Positions 31,443 to 38,083 of a stretch of 45,102 nucleotides of DNA are shown here, piece after piece. The notes beneath the pieces were generated by a model. The model saw only the letters and a list, made by a program, of their open reading frames with translations, ran no database searches and was not told the origin of the DNA. Made by a program: the position numbers and the translations under genes. The stretch comes from Nonomuraea sediminis (GTDB lineage: Bacteria; Actinomycetota; Actinomycetes; Streptosporangiales; Streptosporangiaceae). Numbering within the stretch: the first letter of the stretch is position 1; each line of letters starts with the position of its first letter. The DNA lies in NCBI RefSeq assembly GCF_018531495.1, contig NZ_JAHDTI010000031.1, positions 1 through 45,102 on the forward strand, written 5' to 3'.

Positions 31443-31486
31443 CAGACCTAGACGACCCCGGTGACATGGGTCTGGGCATAGGTCTG
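31443..31486. promoter_or_regulatory. Inverted CAGACCT/AGGTCTG pair
   Basis: CAGACCT at 31443-31449 and AGGTCTG at 31480-31486 form a spaced inverted repeat between the late-promoter candidate and the first late gene. It may be an activator or antitermination site; function is a guess. Confidence 0.35.
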
Positions 31487-31494
31487 CTACCGCA

Positions 31495-31525
31495 GAATTA
31501 GGCCAGATAAATCGCCTGGCGTCAA
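31495..31525 (-). promoter_or_regulatory. Candidate late promoter
   Basis: On the minus strand TTGACG (31520-31525) is followed 19 bp later by TAATTC (31495-31500), or 18 bp later by CTAATT. The intervening bases are relatively AT rich. It points toward the BppU-like and fiber genes. Sigma-70-like, moderate match. Confidence 0.45.
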
Positions 31526-31541
31526 CCAGGGTTACCGTGGT

Positions 31542-31563
31542 CCGGGCCCGTTGCCGGGCCCGG
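31542..31563. terminator. Terminator after the 73-aa gene
   Basis: Perfect 9-bp stem CCGGGCCCG (31542-31550), loop TTGC, CGGGCCCGG (31555-31563), 9 nt beyond the 73-aa gene stop. It separates the control gene from the late operon. Confidence 0.6.
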
Positions 31564-31571
31564 GGGTGGTG

Positions 31572-31793
31572 CTATCTGCGGGGGTCGTTGCATCCGTTGT
31601 TCTGCACTGCGAACTCGAGGCCGTCCTCGGTGATCTCCTTGGCGTCCCAGAGGTCGAGGAGGAGGTCGTTCTTGCCCTCCTGCCGGGCCAGGTCTTGCAG
31701 GTGCTGGACGAGGTCGTCGACGGTGTCGATGTCGCCGCGCTGAGCGGCCTTAATGATCTGGTCGGTGAGCTTGATGCGCTGGTTGTCGGTCAC
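31572..31793 (-). CDS. 73-aa acidic protein, putative late-switch gene
   Basis: GTG 31793 has GGAGG 6 nt upstream. Helical and acidic: QRIKLTDQIIKAAQRGDIDT, VDDLVQHLQDLARQEGKND, then LWDAKEITEDGLEFAVQNNG. No family recognised. It is the only gene transcribed leftward from the GTAGCTAC operator region and ends at its own terminator, so it is probably a dedicated control protein. Confidence 0.75.
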   Translation of the reverse strand: MTDNQRIKLTDQIIKAAQRGDIDTVDDLVQHLQDLARQEGKNDLLLDLWDAKEITEDGLEFAVQNNGCNDPRR

Positions 31794-31812
31794 GGCGGCC
31801 TCCCTCGTTGTT

Positions 31813-31882
31813 GTGTAGCTACACGATAATAAGGAGTCTTGTAGCTACGCAATACCTGTGCGAAACTTTTTGTGTAGCTACA
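31813..31882. promoter_or_regulatory. Three GTAGCTAC palindromic operators
   Basis: GTGTAGCTACAC (31813-31824), GTAGCTAC (31841-31848, in TTGTAGCTACGC) and TGTAGCTACA (31873-31882). Centres are 26 and 33 bp apart. They lie between the divergent 73-aa gene and the RHH-like gene in a stretch with AT-rich promoter-like DNA (ACGATAATAAGGAG, AAACTTTTTGTG). The RHH-like protein next to them is the natural candidate ligand. Confidence 0.75.
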
Positions 31883-31904
31883 GGATTTCTAGGGAGAACC
31901 CAAG

Positions 31905-32168
31905 GTGAGCGAACCCCAAGACGGCCAGTCGGCCGGCACCACCACGCCCAGGCAGGTCCGCATCGCCAAGGGCCACTGGGAGGCCTACAAGCGCGTCTGC
32001 GACGCACGCGGCATCAAGCGCGCCGAGGACCTCAACGCCTACATCCGGCAGACCATCGCCGAGCACGGTGACGAGCAGGCACAGCGCCTGGCCGCCGCGG
32101 CGGACGACGAGCTGGTCGAGCGGCGGGCGCGCATGAGCCCCGGCCGGCCGCCGAAGCACGAGAGCTAG
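31905..32168 (+). CDS. Small ribbon-helix-helix-like DNA-binding protein
   Basis: 87 aa, GTG 31905 about 14 nt after GGGAG. The core QVRIAKGHWEAYKRVCDARG then IKRAEDLNAYIRQTIAEHGD has the strand plus two helices spacing of RHH (CopG-like) proteins. C-terminus is charged and basic (RRARMSPGRPPKHES). It sits beside three palindromes and is the only rightward gene in this part, so it is probably an autoregulator of the early/late boundary. Its TAG stop shares bases with the stop of the opposing gene at 32165. Confidence 0.7.
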   Translation: MSEPQDGQSAGTTTPRQVRIAKGHWEAYKRVCDARGIKRAEDLNAYIRQTIAEHGDEQAQRLAAAADDELVERRARMSPGRPPKHES

Positions 32169-32401
32169 CCGGCCTGGGCTGGGCGCGTCCCGAGGATGCC
32201 GTGCAGGAGGCCGCGCCGTACGGCGATCACCGCGGCGTGCGCGCGCAGCACGGCGGCCTGGTCGTACTCGGGGACCGGGCGGCCGCGGCCCCGTCGTCGG
32301 CCGACGACGGGCACCTGGAAGAGCAGGACGAGCGCGCGCACCTCGTCCTCGGCGAGTGTCGGGTCGAGCTGCTCGGCAGCCTCGACGATGGTCCAGTTCA
32401 T
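32165..32401 (-). CDS. Small hypothetical, last gene of early operon
   Basis: 78 aa, coupled by 4-nt overlap to the upstream gene. TIVEAAEQLDPTLAEDEVRA then VPVVGRRRGRGRPVPEYDQA and VLRAHAAVIAVRRGL. The first part and the RRRGRGRP/VPEYD element are like small MerR-type or excisionase-like DNA-binding proteins. Tail-to-tail with the RHH-like gene. Confidence 0.7.
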   Translation of the reverse strand: MNWTIVEAAEQLDPTLAEDEVRALVLLFQVPVVGRRRGRGRPVPEYDQAAVLRAHAAVIAVRRGLLHGILGTRPAQAG

Positions 32402-33033
32402 GCCCAGTCCCTGCGCTTCGTGATGCGGCCGTCGGCCCAGCTGATCATGCCGTCCCCCGTGACGTCGGATCGGTCCAGATGTCCGCGCGGCCGGCGGCCG
32501 TCGCGGTCCTCACACTCCCCATTGATGCACCAGATCTTGCCGTCGCCGGGCAGGACACGCAGGCTCCAAGTACCGCAATAGGGGCAGAGGGGCGGGAGCT
32601 CGCCGGGTGGTGTGGGCACCCTGCGCGGTCGTTCCTCGAGGCCGACGTCGCCGACCTGGCGGGCCTGCCGTACCCAGCGGGCGACGATGTGCGCGGCCTG
32701 GCGGGCGTGCTCGTCGGGTACGGCATGCACGAGGTCGGTGATGGCGTGCAGCGCGGCGACGGTGTTGGCGTCGCTGCCGCCGCGGCGGCGGCCCGGGCGG
32801 CCGGTGACCTCCAGGCGGAGCGAGGCCTCGAGGCGCCGCGCCTCCTCGCTGATGGTGTACAGCGTGGGCCCGGCCTCGGCGTGCCAGGGCGCCGGCGACC
32901 CGATGGCCTTGCGGTGCGAGGTCGTGCCTGCGGTCGGATCGCCCATCGGCTCGGGGAGCAGGTCGTACAGCTTCTCCAGGAGCGGCATGAGCTCGTCGAC
33001 CAGGACCGCTACCTCAAGTGCTGCGGCCGTCAC
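32398..33033 (-). CDS. Zinc-ribbon protein, conserved actinophage type
   Basis: 211 aa. Helical N-terminal two thirds (DELMPLLEKLYDLLPEPMGD; NTVAALHAITDLVHAVPDEHARQAAHIVARWVRQARQVGD read in two parts), then a ribbon: LCPYCGTWSLRVLPGDGKIW CINGEC, with CPYC and CINGEC as the metal pairs, followed by DRDGRRPRGHLDRSD. It looks like a DNA- or RNA-binding early protein. No family can be named. Confidence 0.8.
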   Translation of the reverse strand: MTAAALEVAVLVDELMPLLEKLYDLLPEPMGDPTAGTTSHRKAIGSPAPWHAEAGPTLYTISEEARRLEASLRLEVTGRPGRRRGGSDANTVAALHAITDLVHAVPDEHARQAAHIVARWVRQARQVGDVGLEERPRRVPTPPGELPPLCPYCGTWSLRVLPGDGKIWCINGECEDRDGRRPRGHLDRSDVTGDGMISWADGRITKRRDWA

Positions 33034-33063
33034 GGCCCTCCTCGATCAACTTGCTACTCAATC

Positions 33064-33279
33064 TCAGCGGCCGTCGACGGCTTCGATCGTGTTGCCTGCC
33101 AGGTAGGCCTCCACACTGGAGGCCGGGACACGGAAACCTCGGCCGATGCGGACGGCGCCGACGAATTCGCCGCCATGCACCATCCGGTAGACGGTCATTC
33201 TGGACGTGCGGAAGCGGCGGGCGATCTCGGCCACGGTGAGGAAGGCCTCCTCGGTGGCCGCGGCGGGTGCGGTGGTCAC
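33064..33279 (-). CDS. Excisionase-like helix-turn-helix protein
   Basis: 71 aa from GTG 33279 (GTGA overlap, GGAG 5-8 nt upstream). FLTVAEIARRFRTSRMTVYR then MVHGGEFVGAVRIGRGFRVP and SSVEAYLAGNTI: the HTH_17/excisionase pattern, in which the first helix pair binds DNA and the GRGFRVP strand forms the wing. Could be the recombination directionality factor or an early regulator. Confidence 0.85.
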   Translation of the reverse strand: MTTAPAAATEEAFLTVAEIARRFRTSRMTVYRMVHGGEFVGAVRIGRGFRVPASSVEAYLAGNTIEAVDGR

Positions 33280-33545
33280 GTGTGCTCCTGGTGCGGGATC
33301 GGGATGGTGGTCTGGCCTGGGATATCGCCGGGTGGCCGTACGGGGATGGTCATGGTGACGTGGAGGCGGCGCTGCTCGCGCGCCCGGCGCCGGTAGCAGC
33401 GGCCGCCGAGGAGCCGCCCGAACCGCTGGTGCAGGCTGGTACTGGCCCAGACGCGGCGTCCGCAGTCGGCGCATCGCGGGAGCCAGCGCCGCGGCGGGAG
33501 TGCGGGCGGGTCCCAGATGCCGAGCTGCACGGCGCCCGCGGTCAT
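33276..33545 (-). CDS. Small zinc-finger-like protein
   Basis: 89 aa from ATG 33545, overlaps of 4 nt on both sides. LPRCADCGRRVWASTSLHQR then GRLLGGRCYRRRAREQRRLH: C-x2-C plus a later Cys/His, basic; probably nucleic-acid binding. The longer frame beginning upstream is a shadow. Confidence 0.7.
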   Translation of the reverse strand: MTAGAVQLGIWDPPALPPRRWLPRCADCGRRVWASTSLHQRFGRLLGGRCYRRRAREQRRLHVTMTIPVRPPGDIPGQTTIPIPHQEHT

Positions 33546-33760
33546 GGGTCTGCCCGGAGGGTGGCAGCGGTGTCGGGGACGTAGTCGGCAGGGCGGCCGG
33601 TGTGGCGGATGCAGACGCGTTCCCAGCCGGTGGTGTTGAACCAGCGCCAGCCGATCGAGGGGTGCGTGCCGAAGACGCACAAGCGGGTGGGGCGGGGCTT
33701 AGGCGGCAGTGGGCGTTCCGGCTTCCCTCGCCGGGGTACGGACATGGTGGGTTCAGCCAC
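33542..33760 (-). CDS. Small hypothetical protein
   Basis: 72 aa from GTG 33760 overlapping the previous stop. RRGKPERPLPPKPRPTRLCV then FGTHPSIGWRWFNTTGWERV CIRHTG. Single Cys residues spaced with His suggest a possible metal site. Function unknown. Confidence 0.65.
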   Translation of the reverse strand: MAEPTMSVPRRGKPERPLPPKPRPTRLCVFGTHPSIGWRWFNTTGWERVCIRHTGRPADYVPDTAATLRADP

Positions 33761-34088
33761 GGCTCATCACCTGGTCGAGGTCGGCGATGAGCTGCCCGTA
33801 CAGGTCGGCGCGGGCGGAGGCCAGGCCGGCGGAGGGCCCGTCGGCGGTCTCCCGGGTGTAGATCTCGGCCCGCTGTCGGTCGGCCCAGGTCTGGCGGAGC
33901 GCGGTAAGGCGGTCGAGGAGCTCGGCGCGGCCCTCGGCCTTGAGGTCCTCGGTCATCCGGCGTTGAGCGGCTTGGACGAGCTCGGCGAAGTAGTGCCGGT
34001 CCGTCTCGGTCGTGAGGTTGCCTTGCACGCGCATGGGGCCGACGCCGGGGACGTCGACGATCTGGCAGGGCGTGTGGTCGGTGGTCAT
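33753..34088 (-). CDS. Small helical protein
   Basis: 111 aa from ATG 34088, which has a purine-rich GAGAGACC 5-12 nt upstream; ATG 34115 is the alternative. IVDVPGVGPMRVQGNLTTET, then HYFAELVQAAQRRMTEDLKA and LLDRLTALRQTWADRQRAEI. Mostly alpha-helical, unknown. Confidence 0.65.
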   Translation of the reverse strand: MTTDHTPCQIVDVPGVGPMRVQGNLTTETDRHYFAELVQAAQRRMTEDLKAEGRAELLDRLTALRQTWADRQRAEIYTRETADGPSAGLASARADLYGQLIADLDQVMSRG

Positions 34089-34105
34089 GGTTGGTCTCTC
34101 GAAGG

Positions 34106-34423
34106 TCAGCGCCATACGCGGCGCGGTGGTGCGTGGCGGGTACGGCGGCGGCCGCCGATGCCCGGCAGCGGTGGCTGATGGTTGGTGCAGGTGGCGACGT
34201 GGGGCCGGTAGGTGGATTCCCAGGGGTCTGGGGGGCGGGCGTCGGCGCCGTCGAGGCTGCGCGAGCGCCAGCGGCCGGGCCCGTCCCGGTAGACGGCCTG
34301 GTTACCCCGCTCGTCCGGCGTGGGGTCGATGGCCATGGGGCGGCCGTGCTCGGTCGTGGTCCAGAGCACGGCGGCGCCGCAGCCTGCGGGGCAGGGGTCG
34401 AGGTCGTGTTGGGTCGGGATCAC
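34106..34423 (-). CDS. Conserved early protein with Cys pair
   Basis: 105 aa from GTG 34423 behind GGGAGG. DPCPAGCGAAVLWTTTEHGR then PMAIDPTPDERGNQAVYRDG and ESTYRPHVATCTNHQPP. The C-x3-C, G.PM.(I/L)DP.P...GN..VYR..., then HxxTC ending pattern recurs in actinophage and actinobacterial integrative elements; a zinc site is likely. Function unknown. Confidence 0.75.
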   Translation of the reverse strand: MIPTQHDLDPCPAGCGAAVLWTTTEHGRPMAIDPTPDERGNQAVYRDGPGRWRSRSLDGADARPPDPWESTYRPHVATCTNHQPPLPGIGGRRRTRHAPPRRVWR

Positions 34424-34433
34424 CGGGGCCTCC

Positions 34434-34877
34434 CTATCCCGTTGGCGGGTTGTTCAACGGTGTTGAATTTCCTCCATCATGATCGCGCTCCAGCGAGTCC
34501 GGCGGTACGGCATTTGCGCCGATCAGCCGCAGTCGGGGCGCCTCGGCCAAGGCCTCGCTCACCCGCAGGAGCACGGCCGGGTCCGGCCGGTCCTTGGAGT
34601 GCGCGGCCTGCAGCAGCTTGCGTGCGTCGTCCTGGCGCAGCACCACGTACCCAGCGGCGCCGAGCACCCGGTGCAGATCCGCGGCCGCGGCCAGGGCGTA
34701 GTCGACCTGACCGGGCTCGATGTGCCGGTCAGGGGCGACGACATCGGCCAGGGCCAGGGCGACCTCGTCGGCGTCGTCAGCGTCGTCGACGGGGACCGGG
34801 CCGAGGCGCTCGGCCCGGCAGTCCGGGCACAGCCTCGGGTCGGCGCTGCTGTGTGGGCAGGGCGGCCGGGCGGTCAT
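34434..34877 (-). CDS. Hypothetical early protein with N-terminal zinc motif
   Basis: 147 aa, ATGA overlap with the initiator gene. PCPHSSADPRLCPDCRAERL (C-x-H plus CPDC), then ALADVVAPDRHIEPGQVDYA and AAGYVVLRQDDARKLLQAAH. Unknown; immediately downstream of the replication initiator, where lambda has its helicase-loader gene, but no AAA motif is present. Confidence 0.7.
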   Translation of the reverse strand: MTARPPCPHSSADPRLCPDCRAERLGPVPVDDADDADEVALALADVVAPDRHIEPGQVDYALAAAADLHRVLGAAGYVVLRQDDARKLLQAAHSKDRPDPAVLLRVSEALAEAPRLRLIGANAVPPDSLERDHDGGNSTPLNNPPTG

Positions 34878-35803
34878 GACGCGCGCCGCTCGGCGTAGAG
34901 GGCGTGGGCTCGGACGACGAGCTGGCTGCGGGGGGTGTGCTCGCCGAGCTCGCGCCGCGCCGCGGCGATCCAGGGCTGGCCGAACTCGGGCAACCGCGAG
35001 AGCTCGGCGGCCGCCGCGGCGTAGGCCTCGGCCGGGTCGAGCGCGCGCAGCGTCGACAGCGTGAGGATCTTGGGCGGCGGATCGATCTCGGCCGAAGGCT
35101 CACGGCGCTGGCCCGGTACCCCTTCCACCTCAGCGCCGTACGGCGGGAAGTTGTGTGCTGGTAGGTGATTGGTAGGTGCATGTGTAGGTGGCACGGTGCT
35201 GCACCGGGTGTTTCCAGGGGCAGCACCGGGTGTTTCCGGGGGCAGCACCGGGTGTTCTTCGCCGGGCGGCGCCGCATTGGGGGCTACCGGGGACTCCTGC
35301 GGCGGGTTATCCACAGGCTCATCAGCCGGTGCAGCACCGGGTGATCCGTCCTCGGAGGTGGCCGCTCGCTTGGTCCGCGGTGTACGGACGGGCGGCGGCT
35401 CGACGCCTTCGGGCACGATGAGCTCATGCTCGTCGGGGTCGAGCATGGCCACGCGCTCGGCGAGGTCCTCGGGGATGTCCAGCTGGTACTCGTCGGACTT
35501 GCCGCCGGCGCGGCCGGCCTTGGAGCCTTCGAAGACGCGCCGGAACAGGCCCAGCTCGCGCAGCCGGGTCAGGCAGCGCCGTACGGTCTCGGGGTCCAGG
35601 CGGCACACTCGGGCCAGGCGATTGAGGCCGGGCCGGATGCGGCTGCCGTCGGGGTTGCCGTACGTGCACGCCATCATGGCGACGTGCTGGACGATGTTGC
35701 TGCCGATCCGCTTCTTGCCCGTCCCGAAGCCGAGCTCGGCGCGGCGCAGGATGCGCACCCATTCCCAGAAGATCAGTTCACCCGCTTGTGTCGCCGCTGT
35801 CAT
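34874..35803 (-). CDS. Replication initiator, lambda O/DnaD-like
   Basis: 309 aa. Residues 1-110 are a winged-helix domain (ELIFWEWVRILRRAELGFGT; VAMMACTYGNPDGSRIRPGL; NRLARVCRLDPETVRRCLTR; LRELGLFRRVFEGSKAGRAG) like the N-terminal DNA-binding domain of phage initiators. The middle (about 125-235) is Pro/Glu-rich and unstructured. Its DNA carries four iterons, three CACCTAC repeats, and a DnaA box, i.e. the origin. The C-terminal 75 residues are helical (TLRALDPAEAYAAAAAELSR) and could contact helicase or host DnaB. No phage helicase is visible, so the host replisome is probably used. Confidence 0.85.
   Translation of the reverse strand: MTAATQAGELIFWEWVRILRRAELGFGTGKKRIGSNIVQHVAMMACTYGNPDGSRIRPGLNRLARVCRLDPETVRRCLTRLRELGLFRRVFEGSKAGRAGGKSDEYQLDIPEDLAERVAMLDPDEHELIVPEGVEPPPVRTPRTKRAATSEDGSPGAAPADEPVDNPPQESPVAPNAAPPGEEHPVLPPETPGAAPGNTRCSTVPPTHAPTNHLPAHNFPPYGAEVEGVPGQRREPSAEIDPPPKILTLSTLRALDPAEAYAAAAAELSRLPEFGQPWIAAARRELGEHTPRSQLVVRAHALYAERRAS
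35161..35190. repeat. Three GTAGGTG repeats at helical spacing
   Basis: GTAGGTG at 35161-35167, 35172-35178 and 35184-35190, 11 and 12 bp apart, next to the iterons. These recur on one face of the helix and may be a second initiator-binding array. Confidence 0.6.
35201..35348. other. Probable replication origin inside the initiator gene: iterons and DnaA box
   Basis: GCACCGGGTGTTTCC starts at 35201 and 35223, GCACCGGGTGTTCTT at 35245 (strict 22-bp period), and GCACCGGGTGATCC at 35334. Between the third and fourth lies TTATCCACA (35307-35315), a perfect consensus DnaA box. Because 22 is not a multiple of three, the repeats are read in three different frames by the protein, so conservation acts on DNA. 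Confidence 0.8.
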
Positions 35804-36059
35804 CGTCGTTACCTCCTTGCTTGGTGTCGTGGGTGGTCGGGGACGGTGCGGTATGTCGGTGCAGCCAGGCCTGCGCCGACCGGTAGGTGGGCTCGCTGGC
35901 CACGCCCTGCGAGATCTGCCACAGGCGCCTGATGGTGAGGTCGAGCTGGACGGCCAGCTGCCAGCGCAGCAGCCCGGCGGCCTTGCGCCGGGCCTCGAGC
36001 TCGGCGTGGAGCTCGAGGACCTGGCGGCGCGTCGGCCGCGGGGGCGTGGGCGTGCTCAT
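35778..36059 (-). CDS. Small HTH-like early protein
   Basis: 93 aa from ATG 36059, which overlaps the upstream stop (TGATG). QVLELHAELEARRKAAGLLR then WQLAVQLDLTIRRLWQISQG: two helices with an XRE-like turn (LAVQLDLTIRRLWQ). It overlaps the initiator start by 26 nt. May assist replication or regulate the operon. Confidence 0.65.
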   Translation of the reverse strand: MSTPTPPRPTRRQVLELHAELEARRKAAGLLRWQLAVQLDLTIRRLWQISQGVASEPTYRSAQAWLHRHTAPSPTTHDTKQGGNDDDSGDTSG

Positions 36060-36220
36060 GTGGTCAGCGCGGTGAAGAAGGCCAGCCCGACCAGCACGCC
36101 GGACACACCGGCGGCAGCCACGGCCGTGACCGGCCGGCCCCGCTCCCACAGCAGGGACCCGGTGCCGGCGGCCGCGCCGGCGAGCAGCATCAGGAAGATG
36201 ACCGTGATGGCGGCCGCCAT
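36056..36220 (-). CDS. Two-span membrane microprotein
   Basis: 54 aa from ATG 36220, stop overlapping the next start. Reads AAAITVIFLMLLAGAAAGTG, SLLWERGRPVTAVAAAGVSG, then VLVGLAFFTALTT: two membrane spans with a WERGR loop. Below the usual length cut-off, but coding position (3 nt after the upstream stop, TGATG with the downstream start) supports it. Function unknown. Confidence 0.7.
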   Translation of the reverse strand: MAAAITVIFLMLLAGAAAGTGSLLWERGRPVTAVAAAGVSGVLVGLAFFTALTT

Positions 36221-36221
36221 G

Positions 36222-36701
36222 TCACTCTGCCTGCGGGCTGGCGGGACGCTCGGTGGACAGCAGTTCCTGATGGAAGTGGGCGAGCTGGCCCAGACCGCCT
36301 TCCTGGGTGGCGATCGCCACGCACACGGCGTAGGCGGGATAGGCGCGCGCGAGAGCGCGGCGCTGCTCGGGGTCGGCCTGGTCCATCAGGCTGATGAGGG
36401 TGACCAGCCAGTCGTTGGGCTCGTCGGCCGGGTTGTTGTAGTCGTACTCCAGGACGTAGCGGACGTGGCCGGCCACCTGGGCGCTCACGAGCGAGAGGCG
36501 CGCCTCCTGGTCCTGCAGGCGGGTGACGAGGTCGTGGGCGGCCGCGTTTGGGAGCACGAGAATGCCCGCCATGAAGGTGCCGGCGAAGACCTCGACGAGT
36601 TCGGTGGCGTGAACGATGCCGGTCGTCGACGGCACGATCCTGGCGTGCAGCGCGGGCGCGGCCGCGGAAGGGGCGTCGGCGGCGGGGGTATATGTGGTCA
36701 T
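36222..36701 (-). CDS. Hypothetical early protein
   Basis: 159 aa from ATG 36701 (GTG 36707 possible; weak ribosome site). HATELVEVFAGTFMAGILVL then RLQDQEARLSLVSAQVAGHV, YNNPADEPNDWLVTLISLMD, and AYAVCVAIATQEGGLGQLAH. Mixed helical; no family recognised. Confidence 0.7.
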   Translation of the reverse strand: MTTYTPAADAPSAAAPALHARIVPSTTGIVHATELVEVFAGTFMAGILVLPNAAAHDLVTRLQDQEARLSLVSAQVAGHVRYVLEYDYNNPADEPNDWLVTLISLMDQADPEQRRALARAYPAYAVCVAIATQEGGLGQLAHFHQELLSTERPASPQAE

Positions 36702-36707
36702 GATCAC

Positions 36708-36982
36708 TGGTTTCTGGTGCGGGGTGACGTTCCCGAGGGGGGCGTGATCACCGGGTTGTGGGATGAATTGGGATGGATGCGCTCGCCGTACGGCGGGCGC
36801 GGCAGGGAGGGCCTGCCGCGTCTGGGTCCCCGTCGGCCGGGGAAGTGGCCGACGGGGGCGGAGCGGTTAGGTCCACGAGCTCCAGCTGAGCGACTGGGCG
36901 GCGTCGTGCCAGCTGGCTTTCCAGCGGGCCGCCAGGCGCTGCCAGAGGCTCTCGTGGCCGTGTCGGGGGCGGTGGTGGCCTG
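36708..36982. other. Intergenic stretch: terminator and a Trp-rich frame
   Basis: 275 bp without a confident gene. A minus-strand frame 36867-36980 reads HGHESLWQRLAARWKASWHD then AAQSLSWSSWT and stops at TAA, but it has no usual start codon (it continues open into the 36983 gene in another frame). The hairpin at 36828-36857 lies 9 nt beyond that stop. The rest (36708-36827) shows nothing I can support. Confidence 0.5.
36828..36857. terminator. Internal early-operon terminator
   Basis: CCCCGTCGGCC (36828-36838) pairs perfectly with GGCCGACGGGG (36847-36857), loop 8 nt. No U-tract. It probably divides the early operon into an upstream part (36983-42192) and the replication part (32165-36701). 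Confidence 0.6.
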
Positions 36983-37366
36983 CTAGGCGCGGGCCACCGG
37001 TGAGTGAGGGTCCGGCACCGCCTCCTCGGCGGTCTCCGGCGCGAGCGGGGCGGCGCTGAGCCCCACGACGGGCGCGACCGGCTGGTGCCGCGTGATGTAG
37101 GGGCGGACGATCGACACCTCGTCGGGCGGCGGCTGCTGGCTCGGGTGGGAGCGCTCGGCCTCCCGGCGAGCGATGTCCTCCAGCCGGGTCAGCTGGTGCG
37201 AGGCGGCGTTGATCAGGGCGAGCAGCGCACCGCGGTCGTCGAACCAGACGCTCGTGCCGCCGCCGAGAACCAGCTCGGCGCGCGCCCGATACCCGGGCAC
37301 CTGCTGCACGCGGCCGGCCTCGGGCCAGCCGAGCGCGGTGGTGATCGTCTCTTCAAGGACGCTCAT
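36983..37366 (-). CDS. Hypothetical early protein
   Basis: 127 aa. MSVLEETITTALGWPEAGRV, TSVWFDDRGALLALINAASH, LTRLEDIARREAERSHPSQQ, then a Pro-rich end. No family recognised. Overlaps the upstream gene by 14 nt. Confidence 0.7.
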   Translation of the reverse strand: MSVLEETITTALGWPEAGRVQQVPGYRARAELVLGGGTSVWFDDRGALLALINAASHQLTRLEDIARREAERSHPSQQPPPDEVSIVRPYITRHQPVAPVVGLSAAPLAPETAEEAVPDPHSPVARA

Positions 37367-37682
37367 GTTCGATCTCTTTCGTGGGGATGGTGGCGATCAG
37401 GGTGATGCGGCAGCCGTGCACAAGCCCGGCGGCCACCAGTCGGCCGGGCGTGGACGGGAGGAGATCGAGCGCGAGTGCGCGCTGCCACTCGGCGAAGTGC
37501 AGCTCGATGCTGTAGGCGTCGACGTCGACCACGTAGCCGGTCAGGCCGCATCCGCGTGGGGCCAGGGACCAGCGCAGCGTGTCCAGCCCTCGGTGCGTTG
37601 CCAGGACCTTGTACAGCGCATTGACGGCGGCCCGCTGCAGGTGCGTGGTGTCGGGCTCGGCCGGGCGGCTGGGCCGCGTCAC
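37353..37682 (-). CDS. Hypothetical early protein
   Basis: 109 aa. AVNALYKVLATHRGLDTLRW, LTGYVVDVDAYSIELHFAEW, QRALALDLLPSTPGRLVAAG. Alpha/beta small protein, unknown. Couples with both neighbours by short overlaps. Confidence 0.7.
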   Translation of the reverse strand: MTRPSRPAEPDTTHLQRAAVNALYKVLATHRGLDTLRWSLAPRGCGLTGYVVDVDAYSIELHFAEWQRALALDLLPSTPGRLVAAGLVHGCRITLIATIPTKEIEHERP

Positions 37683-38083
37683 AGGTCACCCGCCTGGCCG
37701 TCGGGAACCTGCAGCACGATCCGGTAGCCGGGGCAACGCGGCGGATGCTCCAGCGTGCCGTCGGCGGTCCGGTAGGTGACCGACCACATCAGCGGCCCGG
37801 GCAGCGCCTCGATCACGCGGACTGGCGTGCCAGCCGCCCAGCGCGGGTGCCGTACGACCATGTCCGGCTTCAGGAGCCGCACCGGGATGGCCGCGCGGGC
37901 GAAGGCTTCGACCGCGGGCCGGTAGTAGACGCGGGCCAACCCCTCCTGCCGGAACTCGAGCAGCCCGAGTTCAGCCCAGCGGACGATGTTCCGGTAGTCG
38001 ACGTCCCACAGGCGCGCCAGGTAGGAGCTGCCCATCCGGGTCGGCAGCCCGCGGGCGGGCAGCTGCAGCGGGAACTCCACCAT
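37679..38083 (-). CDS. MerR/HTH-like DNA-binding protein
   Basis: 134 aa from ATG 38083 (TGATG overlap). SSYLARLWDVDYRNIVRWAE then LGLLEFRQEGLARVYYRPAV EAFARAA: a MerR/HTH_17-type wing-helix followed by a beta domain (MWSVTYRTADGTLEHPPRCP). Probably an early regulator. A far longer overlapping frame (start 38614) is a shadow. Confidence 0.7.
   Translation of the reverse strand: MVEFPLQLPARGLPTRMGSSYLARLWDVDYRNIVRWAELGLLEFRQEGLARVYYRPAVEAFARAAIPVRLLKPDMVVRHPRWAAGTPVRVIEALPGPLMWSVTYRTADGTLEHPPRCPGYRIVLQVPDGQAGDL

Noticed and set aside
30970..31479. N-terminal extension of the fiber frame up to 31479
   Set aside because: Arg/Pro/Gly-rich translation antiphase to the BppU-like gene; GTG 30969 with GTGA coupling is the natural start.
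31800..31890. Repeats here as a CRISPR array
   Set aside because: Units are short palindromes with unequal spacing and no spacer-like sequence of constant length; operators fit better. No CRISPR array was seen anywhere in the window.
35169..36986. 605-aa plus-strand open frame over the replication genes
   Set aside because: Runs antisense to several tiled leftward genes, with low-complexity Arg/Gly composition and no family pattern.
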